A program made the position numbers and the translations under genes. Shown piece by piece: positions 1 to 6,416 of a stretch of DNA of 8,978 bases (position 1 is its first letter; each line of letters starts with the position of its first letter). Source of the DNA: an uncultured Asticcacaulis sp. (GTDB lineage Bacteria > Pseudomonadota > Alphaproteobacteria > Caulobacterales > Caulobacteraceae); contig CAMLIY010000121.1 in the NCBI GenBank assembly GCA_946480125.1, positions 1-8,978 of the forward strand, given 5' to 3'. The notes under the pieces were generated by a model that was not told the DNA's origin, did not search any database, and saw nothing but the letters and a program-made list of their open reading frames with translations.

Positions 1-253
1 CGGGAACTGAGCGGTTATATTCCGGCGAAATGAAGAGATAAGCTTGAGCGGCGGCGATTTCTTCGCGGAAGGTGACCACCGCCGCTGGCGGGGCCTCTTC
101 GAAATCGAAATTATACAGCGGCAGATCGCTGATTTCGATGAATTTGAAGGTCAGGCCCGACGCGTTCAGCCGTGTCACGGCTTCTGCCACCTTACGATTG
201 ATGGAGTCCTTGCGCAGGCTGCCTACGATGACGGCAACGGTAATATCACTCAT
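1..253 (-). CDS. NAD(P)H-dependent FMN reductase, chromate-reductase-like (N-terminal 84 residues; runs off left edge)
   Basis: Read on the minus strand from an ATG at 253, the translation starts MSDITVAVIVGSLRKDSINR and stays open to base 1. The GSLRKDSINRK loop (residues 11-21) after a first hydrophobic beta strand is the FMN-phosphate binding loop of the flavodoxin-like NADPH:FMN reductases (ChrR/YieF/SsuE-type). SPEYNRSVP (residues 76-84) is the second family signature, usually PEYN(Y/R)S(I/V)P. Members are about 180-190 residues, so a little under half is present. The family is cytoplasmic and flavin-bound and reduces quinones, chromate or free flavin; the true substrate cannot be told from sequence. 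A strong AGGAGG (complement of 259-264) lies 5 nt before the ATG and fixes the start. The topoisomerase IB stop is only 13 bp upstream, so the two genes are probably co-transcribed. Confidence 0.9.
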   Translation of the reverse strand, partial: MSDITVAVIVGSLRKDSINRKVAEAVTRLNASGLTFKFIEISDLPLYNFDFEEAPPAAVVTFREEIAAAQAYLFISPEYNRSVP

Positions 254-266
254 GGAAACCTCCTGA

Positions 267-1340
267 TCAGGCCAGACGCTGCTTGAGAAAAGCCAGAATC
301 AGGATTTCCTCGGGCGTCAATTGTTCATACTGCGCCTGGAAGGCCTTGTCGATTTCGCCGTTAATCTGTTCGACCAGACTACCATCCATATAGGCGTCGA
401 TGACCTGCGGATGGATATAGGATTTGCGGCAGACGGTCGGCGTATTGCCGAGCTTTTTCGACACGCGCTCGATGGCGGCAACCACATTCTTCTTGGCCTG
501 GGCCTGGGTGTCGTAACCGGCATATTCCTGCAGGGCCATGGCGGCGAGCACCGTGCCGGTCCACGTGCGGAAATCCTTGGCGGTAAAGGCTTCGCCGGTG
601 ATCGCCTTTAGATATGCATTGACATCGCCGGACGTGACGTCGCGGACATGACCGTTGTCATCGATATATTTGAACAGTTCCTGGCCGTCGATATCGGCGC
701 AGGCGCGCACCACGCGGGCGATGCGGCGATCGGCCAGTTTGAGGTTCCATTCCTTGCCCGACTTGCCCTTGAAGCGGAAGCGGATGGTATTGCCCGTCAC
801 ATCGACATGATTGTGACGCAGGGTGGTGAGGCCGTAGGATTTGTTAGCCTTGGCATATTCGTCATTACCGACGCGGATCAGGGTTTTTTCCAGCAGGGTG
901 ACGACTGTGGCCAGCACTTTCTCCCGCGTCAGACCTCTCTGCGACATATGGTCGGCGGTGACGGCGCGCAGTTTTGGCAGGAAATCGCCAAAGGCCAGTA
1001 TATGGCTGAATTTCGAGGCATCGCGCAGGTTGCGCCATTCCGGGTGATAGCGGTATTGCTTGCGGCCCTTGGCATCAAGGCCGGTGGCCTGCATGTGGCC
1101 ATTGGCGTGCGGACAGATCCAGACGTTCGTATAGGCCGGCGGAATGGCCAGCTTGCGAATGCGGGCGATGACGGCCTCATCACGGATGCGATCGCCTTTC
1201 GTATCAAAGAAGTGGAAATGCTTGCCATAGCGCTTGCGGGTAAAGCCGGGCTTTGCGTCGGTGACATAGCGCAGGCCTTGGGCGCGGGCCTGGGCTTCGC
1301 AATCGGTGATATCGAGGTCAAGAAGGGCGGCGGTTTTCAT
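267..1340 (-). CDS. DNA topoisomerase IB (poxvirus/bacterial type)
   Basis: This 357-residue protein is a bacterial type IB topoisomerase. It relaxes positive and negative supercoils by transient single-strand cleavage through a 3'-phosphotyrosine, without ATP or metal. An N-terminal domain (about residues 20-105, with KRYGKHFHFFD and the IPPAYTNVWICP segment) precedes the catalytic domain. The full active site is visible: R156 in LIRVGN, K193 in KGKSGK, R258 in DFRTW, N299 in LGNTP and the nucleophile Y308 in CRKSYIHP. The spacings (37, 65, 41 and 9 residues) match those I recall for Deinococcus radiodurans TopIB, which also has Asn where vaccinia virus has His. The protein is full length. 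The start at 1340 has only a weak GGGG 3 nt upstream, and no better in-frame start fits the N-terminal domain. It is the first gene of a two-gene minus-strand unit with the flavin reductase and diverges from the dienelactone hydrolase gene. Confidence 0.96.
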   Translation of the reverse strand: MKTAALLDLDITDCEAQARAQGLRYVTDAKPGFTRKRYGKHFHFFDTKGDRIRDEAVIARIRKLAIPPAYTNVWICPHANGHMQATGLDAKGRKQYRYHPEWRNLRDASKFSHILAFGDFLPKLRAVTADHMSQRGLTREKVLATVVTLLEKTLIRVGNDEYAKANKSYGLTTLRHNHVDVTGNTIRFRFKGKSGKEWNLKLADRRIARVVRACADIDGQELFKYIDDNGHVRDVTSGDVNAYLKAITGEAFTAKDFRTWTGTVLAAMALQEYAGYDTQAQAKKNVVAAIERVSKKLGNTPTVCRKSYIHPQVIDAYMDGSLVEQINGEIDKAFQAQYEQLTPEEILILAFLKQRLA

Positions 1341-1460
1341 GACCCCAAGCTGCTATCTCAAGCCAGCGGAAAGCGATGGGGAGATGCGCGAAAATTAATA
1401 GGCGGATCGTAAATGACGTGGCAGTATGGGTGGCTGGGGCATGTTCACAGGGATCAAAAG
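1341..1460. other. Divergent intergenic region, topoisomerase IB / dienelactone hydrolase
   Basis: This 120-bp gap separates two divergent start codons (complement of 1338-1340, and 1461), so it should hold the promoters of both. I looked for -35/-10 pairs, for an EcfG-type GGAAC-N16/17-CGTT element and for a Caulobacter-type LexA box (GTTC-N7-GTTC). I found no convincing match. An AT-rich patch around 1391-1401 is the only obvious promoter-like composition. An in-frame ATG at 1413 extends the hydrolase frame upstream into this gap, but I reject it as the start (see the hydrolase entry). Confidence 0.5.
1449..1453 (+). promoter_or_regulatory. Ribosome binding site that fixes the hydrolase start
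   Basis: AGGGA lies 7 nt before the ATG at 1461. No comparable purine-rich site precedes the in-frame ATG at 1413, so the later start is preferred. Confidence 0.6.
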
Positions 1461-2363
1461 ATGACGAATAAGCCAGATATGCCTGACGCGACGGCCTTCA
1501 AACCGGAAGTGCTGCAACTATTCGACAAGTATGTGCATGGCTTGATCGACCGCCGCGGATTCCTCAGCAGCTGCGCGCCCTATACCGCCGGCGCCGCCGG
1601 TGCGTTGGCGACCCTGGCGGCCTTGACGCCCGATTTCGCCCGCGCCCAGCAGGTCAAGCCGGATGATGCCCGCATTAAAACCGAATGGGTGGAAATCCCG
1701 TCGCCTTCGGGCTATGGCCAGATCAAGGCCTATGTATCGCGGCCGGCCGATGCCACGAAGCCCTTGCCGGTGGTGCTGGTGGCGCATGAAAATCGCGGGC
1801 TTAACCCGCATATTGAGGACATCGCCCGCCGCTTGGCATTGGAAAATTTTATCGCCATCGCCCCCGATGCCCTGACCCCGCTCGGTGGCTATCCGGGTGA
1901 TGAGGACAAGGCCCGCGAAACGTTCGGCAAACTCGACCAGACCAAGACGAAAGAAGATTTTGTGGCGGCCGCTGGATATGCGCTCAAGGTCGATGGCGGC
2001 ACCGGCGCGCTCGGCGTTGTCGGGTTCTGTTATGGCGGCGGCATCGCCAACCTGCTGGCCACCCGCATTCCGGAACTGAAGGCGGCTGTGCCCTTCTATG
2101 GCGCGCCACCTGAGCTGGCAGCCGTGCCCAATATCAAAGCTGAGCTGCTGCTCAATTTCGCCGGCAATGATGCGCGCGTCAATGCGCAATGGCCGGCCTA
2201 CGAGGCGGCGCTCAAGGCCGCCGCCATCCGCTATCATGCCTTTGTTTATGACGGTGTCGAGCATGGCTTCAATAATGACACTACGCCCCGTTATAATGCC
2301 GAGGCGGCCAAACTGGCCTGGACGCGGACGCTGGAGCTTTTCAACCGAACCCTGCGCGCCTAA
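1461..2363 (+). CDS. Dienelactone hydrolase family protein with Tat signal (YghX-like)
   Basis: The 300-residue product is an alpha/beta hydrolase of the dienelactone hydrolase family. The Cys-Asp-His triad is clear: nucleophile C190 in GVVGFCYGGG, D237 in FAGNDARVN and H268 in DGVEHGFNN. E110 in AHENRGLNP is the glutamate that positions the Cys in this family. Residues 30-35 (DRRGFL) form a twin-arginine motif, followed by an Ala/Gly/Leu-rich stretch and an ARA-Q site near residue 62. Export through Tat to the periplasm is therefore likely. The signature NPHIEDIARRLAL and the long GGYPGDEDKAR segment resemble the twin-arginine, YghX-like branch rather than classical carboxymethylenebutenolidases of chloroaromatic degradation, and no catabolic neighbours are present. 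The physiological substrate is unknown. I chose ATG 1461, which has a ribosome site, over ATG 1413, which would add 16 atypical residues. The 85 bp before ku make an independent unit likely. Confidence 0.93.
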   Translation: MTNKPDMPDATAFKPEVLQLFDKYVHGLIDRRGFLSSCAPYTAGAAGALATLAALTPDFARAQQVKPDDARIKTEWVEIPSPSGYGQIKAYVSRPADATKPLPVVLVAHENRGLNPHIEDIARRLALENFIAIAPDALTPLGGYPGDEDKARETFGKLDQTKTKEDFVAAAGYALKVDGGTGALGVVGFCYGGGIANLLATRIPELKAAVPFYGAPPELAAVPNIKAELLLNFAGNDARVNAQWPAYEAALKAAAIRYHAFVYDGVEHGFNNDTTPRYNAEAAKLAWTRTLELFNRTLRA

Positions 2364-2400
2364 CGGGAAATTTATGGGCGCTCTGGGTTTTCCTCCTGCG

Positions 2401-2420
2401 ATCCTTACCCGCCAAAGGAT
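2401..2420. promoter_or_regulatory. Short inverted repeat upstream of ku
   Basis: ATCCTT (2401-2406) and AAGGAT (2415-2420) form a perfect 6-bp inverted repeat around an 8-nt centre, in the 85-bp gap between the hydrolase and ku and 18 bp before the ku ribosome site. It could be an operator or a weak hairpin. There is no long T run after it, so it is not a convincing intrinsic terminator. A 6-bp dyad can occur by chance. Confidence 0.25.
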
Positions 2421-2448
2421 AGTTTGAAGCAGAAAACAGGAGCGTCCT

Positions 2449-3348
2449 ATGGCCTTACGTCCCTACTGGAGCGGCACGATCCGGCTGTCGCTGGTCTCCC
2501 TGCCGGTTAATATGTACCTGGCGGTCAATCGCCAGCGCACCATCGCCTTTCATGAAATCTACAAGCCGACTGGCGAACGCGTTCATCACGCCCTGATGGC
2601 CGGGGACAAGCAGGTCGATCGCGATGACCTGGTGAAAGGATATGAGGTCGAGAAGGGCGAATATGTCCTGATCGAGCCGGAGGAAATCAAGGAACTGAAG
2701 ATTCCCTCCAGCAAGGTGCTGGATATCGCTGAGTTCGTCGGCGTTGATGAGATCGATGATGTCTATGTCGAGACCCCCTATTTTATCGCGCCGGATGGCA
2801 AGGGCAATGATACGACCTTCTCGGTGATCCGTGACGCCCTGCGTGCAGCGAAGAAGGTGGCGGTCGGGCAGTTGGCGATTGGAGGGCGTGAACGCCTGTG
2901 CCGGATCAGGCCGTTCGGCAGCGGCATGGTGCTGGAAACCCTGCGCTATGAAGAGGAGTTGCGTGAGAATGATCCGTATTTCGATGACATCCGCGATCGC
3001 AAGCCGGACAGCGAAGAGGTTGAACTGGCGCAGGAGCTGATCAAGCGCAAGACGAAACGTTTCGATCCCGGCAAGTTCCATGATCATTATCGCCAGGCTT
3101 TGCAGGAACTGATCGATGCCCGTATCGAGCACCGTGAGCCGCGCGAGGTCATGGAAGACAAGCCGACCGCCAAGGTGATCAATCTGATGGATGCCCTGCG
3201 CCAGTCGTTACGTGAAAAGGGCGGCGATGAGGCGCCCGCGGAGGAGAAAAAGCCTGTCGCCAAGTCACCGGCCAAGTCGCGGACGCGCAAGGCCGTGCCG
3301 CCGAAATCGGACAAACCGAAAAAAACGCCGACCCGAAAGGCCAGCTAG
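2449..3348 (+). CDS. ku: Ku protein, non-homologous end joining
   Basis: This 299-residue protein is a bacterial Ku. It forms a homodimeric ring that threads onto double-strand DNA ends, protects them and recruits LigD. The family start is recognisable (MALRPYWSGTIRLSLVSLPV), followed by the Ku core: FHEIYKPTGERVHH near 34-47, the KGYEVEKGEYVLIEPEEI segment at 63-80, YFIAPDGKG near 111-119 and the RYEEELR region near 166-172. The core ends near residue 230. The tail from about 255 is rich in Lys, Ala, Pro and Ser; such basic extensions in bacterial Ku are known to affect DNA binding and threading and LigD stimulation. An AGGAG at 2438-2442 lies 6 nt before the ATG. The stop codon directly abuts the ligD start, so the pair is translationally coupled. 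Length is normal and the gene is intact. Confidence 0.97.
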   Translation: MALRPYWSGTIRLSLVSLPVNMYLAVNRQRTIAFHEIYKPTGERVHHALMAGDKQVDRDDLVKGYEVEKGEYVLIEPEEIKELKIPSSKVLDIAEFVGVDEIDDVYVETPYFIAPDGKGNDTTFSVIRDALRAAKKVAVGQLAIGGRERLCRIRPFGSGMVLETLRYEEELRENDPYFDDIRDRKPDSEEVELAQELIKRKTKRFDPGKFHDHYRQALQELIDARIEHREPREVMEDKPTAKVINLMDALRQSLREKGGDEAPAEEKKPVAKSPAKSRTRKAVPPKSDKPKKTPTRKAS

Positions 3349-5946
3349 ATGGCTGACAATCTCGAAAAATATCGCCAGAAACGCGATTTCAAGATTACCG
3401 CGGAGCCGGAAGGCATCGTCAAGAAAACGACGGGCAATCGCTACCTGATTCAGAAACATGCGGCGACGCGCCTGCATTATGATTTCCGCTTGGAACTGGA
3501 CGGCACCCTGAAATCCTGGGCGGTTACCAAGGGGCCGAGCCTTGATCCGGCCGATAAGCGGCTGGCGGTCGAGGTTGAGGACCATCCGGTCGATTATGGC
3601 ACATTCGAGGGGACAATTCCGAAGGGCCAGTATGGCGGCGGCACGGTCATGCTGTGGGATGAGGGGACCTGGGAGCCGATCGGTGATCCGCATGAGGGCT
3701 TAAAGAAGGGCGATTTTAAATTCATCCTGCATGGCGGTCGGCTGCAAGGCTCGTGGGTGCTGGTGCAGATGAAGCCGCGACCGCAAGACCGAGGGCGCAA
3801 TAACTGGCTGCTGATCAAGCATCATGATGAGCATGTGGTCGAAGGCGATGACGATCATATCCTGACCGACAATATGACCAGTGTTGTCAGTGGGCGAACC
3901 ATGGAAGAGATCGCCGCAGGCGAGGGTGGCGGCAAGGTGTGGACATCCAATCATGCTGAAAAAACAGCGCCCGCTAAAAAAGCCGTCACTAAAAAGACCA
4001 GCGCCAAAAAGCCAGCGCAAGACCCGACGCTGAAATTCATCGAGCCCGAACTGGCGACTCTGGCTGACGCTATCCCGACCGGCAAAAGCTGGCTGCATGA
4101 GATCAAGTTCGATGGCTACCGCACCTTCGCCTATATAGAAGATGGTAATGTCAGGATGCTGACGCGCACCGGACTGGACTGGACCCCGAAGTTCCAGGCC
4201 CTGGCCGACCGGCTGGAAACCCTGGGCGTTAAATCGGCCATTATCGACGGCGAGGTGGTGGCGACCAATGCGGAGGGCCGTTCGAGCTTTACCAGCCTGA
4301 AAAATGCCCTTTCCGCCGGCAAAAGCGCCGACCTGCAATATTATGTCTTCGATCTGCTGCACCTCGATGGCGAGGATCTGCGCAAATTGCCATTGCTGAA
4401 GCGTAAGGCACGGCTGGCTGAGATTTTAAAAGGCAAGGCGTTTGATGGCCGCGTCACTTTCAGCGAGCATTTCTTTGAGGCCGATAACGGGTTTCTCAAC
4501 AAGATCTGCGATCTGGAGATGGAAGGCATCATCTGCAAGCGCGCCGATGCGCCCTATGTCAGCGGCCGGGCGAAATCGTGGCTGAAGGTCAAGTGCCACA
4601 AGCGTCAGGAATTTGTCATTGGCGGCTTTTCCGAACCGACCCACGCCGAGCGCGGCATCGGCGCCCTGTTGCTGGGCTATTATGAAGAGGAAAAGTTCAT
4701 TTTCGCCGGCAAATGCGGCACGGGGTTTGATCACGCCACGTCTCTGACTTTGCGCAAGACATTGGACGCGATTGAAACCGACAAGAGCCAGTATGACGAC
4801 AAGCTGCCGGCCGACGCACGGCGTGGGGCGCACTATGTGAAACCGCAGATCGTCTGCGAGGTCGAGTTTACCGAATGGACCGATGACGGACGTTTGCGCC
4901 ATCCTTCGTTCCAGGGCCTGCGCGAAGATAAGCCTGCGGAAGAAGTCGGGCGCGACCGGGAACTGCATGTGACCAAAAAGATTATCGATGCCGAACCGCC
5001 GCCAGCCCCAAAAACGGAAACCAAGCCGAAGACCAAAACAGTTGATGCCGAGGTCGGGGGTATCCGTATTTCCCATCCCGAACGGGTGATTTTTCCGGCG
5101 CTGGGCGTCACCAAGCTGCAACTGGCGGAATATTATGACAGCATCGCCGAGTGTATGCTGCCCTATATCGTCAACCGCCCGATATCCATGCTGCGCTGTC
5201 CCGAAGGCCTGTCGGATACCTGCTTTTTCCAGCGTCATATCGGCAAGGGCGAGATGAAGCATATCTATGATACCGGCGTGAAGGTGAAGGGCCGCGACGA
5301 AGACTATATCATGGTCAAGGAGCGCGACGGCCTGATCACCATGATCCAGTGGGGTGTCATCGAAATTCATCCGTGGGGCGCCATGGCGGAAGCGCCCGAT
5401 AAGCCGAACCAGATCATTTTCGATCTCGATCCTGATCCGGAAACGCCGTGGGAAGCCGTGATCGAAGGCGTGCGTGAGGTAAAGTCGCGCCTCGATGAAT
5501 TTGGCCTGAAAAGCTTTTTGAAAACGACGGGCGGCAAGGGCCTGCATATTGTCGTGCCGCTCACGCCGAAACACAACTGGGCGACGATCAAGCCGTTTAC
5601 CAAGGCGATTGCGCAATCCATGGCGCACGATCATCCCGATCGCTATCTCGCCGTGGCCTCCAAAGCGGCGCGCAAGGGCAAGATATTCGTCGATTACCTG
5701 CGCAATGACCTGACCTCGACCGCCGTGGCGCCCTATTCGGTGCGGGCGCGAGACGGTGCGGGCGTGGCGACGCCGCTGTTCTGGGAGGAGTTGTCGGTCA
5801 CGCTCAAGCCGGCAGATTATAATATCAGCACAATCAATGCGCGCCTGGCCGAATTGAAAAGCGATCCCTGGGCCGATTTCCTGACCACCGACCAGACCAT
5901 AAACGAAGATTTCCTGATCGCGCTCAAGATCGACATTCACAATTAA
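3349..5946 (+). CDS. ligD: ATP-dependent DNA ligase D, PE-LIG-POL order
   Basis: The 865-residue LigD has all three NHEJ activities. The 3'-phosphoesterase domain (about 1-200) shows H37, H43, D45 and R47 in QKHAATRLHYDFR, then H79 and Y83. A Lys/Ala-rich linker spans 204-224. The ligase domain (about 225-545) has adenylation lysine K253 in HEIKFDGYR, motif III YVFDLLHLDG (332-341), motif IV EGIICKR (392-398) and motif V SWLKVKC (410-416), followed by the OB fold. A second linker (548-566) leads to the polymerase/primase domain (570-865), with metal aspartates D692 and D694 in FDLDPDP, TTGGKGLHIVVPL (726-738) and D782 in FVDYLRN. The domain order and spacings match Pseudomonas-type LigD, not the mycobacterial POL-PE-LIG order. 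It repairs double-strand ends by trimming, adding nucleotides and sealing. AAAGG at 3336-3340, inside the ku end, is a plausible ribosome site 8 nt upstream. The gene is intact. Confidence 0.97.
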   Translation: MADNLEKYRQKRDFKITAEPEGIVKKTTGNRYLIQKHAATRLHYDFRLELDGTLKSWAVTKGPSLDPADKRLAVEVEDHPVDYGTFEGTIPKGQYGGGTVMLWDEGTWEPIGDPHEGLKKGDFKFILHGGRLQGSWVLVQMKPRPQDRGRNNWLLIKHHDEHVVEGDDDHILTDNMTSVVSGRTMEEIAAGEGGGKVWTSNHAEKTAPAKKAVTKKTSAKKPAQDPTLKFIEPELATLADAIPTGKSWLHEIKFDGYRTFAYIEDGNVRMLTRTGLDWTPKFQALADRLETLGVKSAIIDGEVVATNAEGRSSFTSLKNALSAGKSADLQYYVFDLLHLDGEDLRKLPLLKRKARLAEILKGKAFDGRVTFSEHFFEADNGFLNKICDLEMEGIICKRADAPYVSGRAKSWLKVKCHKRQEFVIGGFSEPTHAERGIGALLLGYYEEEKFIFAGKCGTGFDHATSLTLRKTLDAIETDKSQYDDKLPADARRGAHYVKPQIVCEVEFTEWTDDGRLRHPSFQGLREDKPAEEVGRDRELHVTKKIIDAEPPPAPKTETKPKTKTVDAEVGGIRISHPERVIFPALGVTKLQLAEYYDSIAECMLPYIVNRPISMLRCPEGLSDTCFFQRHIGKGEMKHIYDTGVKVKGRDEDYIMVKERDGLITMIQWGVIEIHPWGAMAEAPDKPNQIIFDLDPDPETPWEAVIEGVREVKSRLDEFGLKSFLKTTGGKGLHIVVPLTPKHNWATIKPFTKAIAQSMAHDHPDRYLAVASKAARKGKIFVDYLRNDLTSTAVAPYSVRARDGAGVATPLFWEELSVTLKPADYNISTINARLAELKSDPWADFLTTDQTINEDFLIALKIDIHN

Positions 5947-5962
5947 CGGGCTTTCAGCGCGA

Positions 5963-5980
5963 TAACCTGCGATAAGGTTA
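5963..5980. promoter_or_regulatory. Inverted repeat downstream of ligD
   Basis: TAACCT (5963-5968) and AGGTTA (5975-5980) form a perfect 6-bp inverted repeat with a 6-nt centre, 16 bp after the ligD stop. It could be a weak hairpin that trims the ligD message or an operator for the small gene at 6012. A second small stem (CGCC 5983-5986 with GGCG 5992-5995) follows. Neither has a T run, so I do not call a terminator, and the small genes may be in the ku-ligD transcript. Confidence 0.25.
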
Positions 5981-6011
5981 AACGCCATTTGGGCGCATAA
6001 GGAATATAGCC

Positions 6012-6143
6012 ATGGCCAAGGGACAAAAGAAAAGCACCAAGGAAGTGCGCAAGCCGAAAAAGGCCGCGGTCAAGGTGGAAACCGTCTCTGCCGGTTTCAG
6101 CAAGGATCAGCGCAACACGCTGGACAACATCAAGAAGTCTTGA
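6012..6143 (+). CDS. Small, very basic conserved-type protein (43 aa), function unknown
   Basis: The frame ATG 6012 to TGA 6143 encodes 43 residues, beginning MAKGQKKSTKEVRKPKKAAV. AAGGA (5999-6003) lies 8 nt before the ATG, a good ribosome site. The product has 11 Lys and 2 Arg against 4 acidic residues, concentrated in the first 21 positions, and ends FSKDQRNTLDNIKKS. There is no membrane segment, signal peptide or Cys. The opening MAKGQ..S.KE.RKPKK resembles, from memory, short uncharacterised proteins annotated in alphaproteobacteria, but I cannot name a family. The charge suggests binding to nucleic acid or ribosomes, which is inference only. It starts 65 bp after ligD on the same strand and could be carried by the same transcript. 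A 10-bp stem-loop overlaps its stop codon. Confidence 0.72.
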   Translation: MAKGQKKSTKEVRKPKKAAVKVETVSAGFSKDQRNTLDNIKKS

Positions 6144-6148
6144 TGTTG
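6125..6148 (+). terminator. Stem-loop overlapping the stop codon of the 43-residue gene
   Basis: CAACATCAAG (6125-6134) and CTTGATGTTG (6139-6148) are perfect 10-bp inverted repeats with a 4-nt loop (AAGT). The stop codon TGA (6141-6143) sits inside the right arm. The stem is moderately AT-rich and is followed by CGGGGC, not a T run, so it does not meet the pattern of an intrinsic terminator. It may stabilise the 3' end of the upstream message, separate expression of the two small genes, or affect termination of translation. Confidence 0.4.
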
Positions 6149-6179
6149 CGGGGCAAAAGCTGTTAAGCGGGGGTCCGAA

Positions 6180-6416
6180 ATGGAGACCTGTACCGTGACC
6201 ACTGCTGAAGCCCTCGAAAAAATCTATGAATCGCTCGCCAATGATAATGTCGAACTCGATGCGGCTATCAAGGATCTGAAGGTGGCGCTGGCGGCCGATG
6301 GCCTGAAGGAAGCAGTGGTTGAGCCCACGCGCCTGGCACAGAATAACCGCCAGGGCCGTAAGCTGATGCAGTCCTATTTCAAGAAAAAGGGCGTGACGGT
6401 GACGTTCGCGGCCTGA
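6180..6416 (+). CDS. Small hypothetical protein (78 aa, or 73 aa from an internal GTG)
   Basis: I do not recognise a named family. The product is soluble and mixed alpha/beta in character: a predicted helix over residues 7-22 (TTAEALEKIYESLAND), a second over 24-40 (VELDAAIKDLKVALAAD), then VVEPTRLAQNNRQGRKLMQSYF with several basic residues and a short hydrophobic end GVTVTFAA. No Cys pair, signal peptide or membrane segment is visible apart from one Cys at residue 4. Two starts are possible. ATG 6180 has a G-rich stretch upstream. GTG 6195 has GGAG at 6182-6185, 9 nt upstream, and would begin MTTAEALEKIY, removing the Cys; I slightly favour the latter on ribosome-site grounds but give the longer form. 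It lies 36 bp after the 43-residue gene, and its stop directly abuts that of the convergent protease gene. Confidence 0.75.
   Translation: METCTVTTAEALEKIYESLANDNVELDAAIKDLKVALAADGLKEAVVEPTRLAQNNRQGRKLMQSYFKKKGVTVTFAA

Noticed and set aside
262..271. The palindrome CCTGATCAGG occurs at the stop of topoisomerase IB and again at the protease stop (6412-6421)
   Set aside because: TGA stops followed by TCA readily create TGATCA. Two 10-bp copies in 9 kb at stop codons look like coincidence, with no further flanking identity to suggest a mobile repeat.
648..1412. Open frame (254 codons) antisense to topoisomerase IB
   Set aside because: It overlaps the catalytic core coding region of topoisomerase IB on the other strand, with no domain signature or ribosome site. 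It is a shadow of codon bias.
1413..1460. N-terminal extension of the hydrolase from ATG 1413
   Set aside because: The extra 16 residues are not typical of the family and no ribosome site precedes 1413, while 1461 has one. The extension would also push the twin-arginine motif unusually far from the N terminus.
1518..2264. Open frame (248 codons) antisense to the dienelactone hydrolase gene
   Set aside because: It is the Arg/Gly/Ile-rich mirror of an intact enzyme gene with no motif of its own.
2366..2389. Possible EcfG (general stress sigma factor) promoter upstream of ku: GGAAA then GGTT 15 nt later
   Set aside because: The consensus as I know it is GGAAC-N16/17-CGTT. This has a mismatch in each half and a short spacer, so it is not better than chance, although stress control of ku/ligD is known in some rhizobia.
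4426..5988. Long open frame (520 codons) antisense to ligD
   Set aside because: It lies wholly opposite the ligase and polymerase domains of an intact ligD, has no recognisable domain and has an amino-acid make-up typical of the reverse frame of a GC-rich gene. The forward gene explains the DNA fully.
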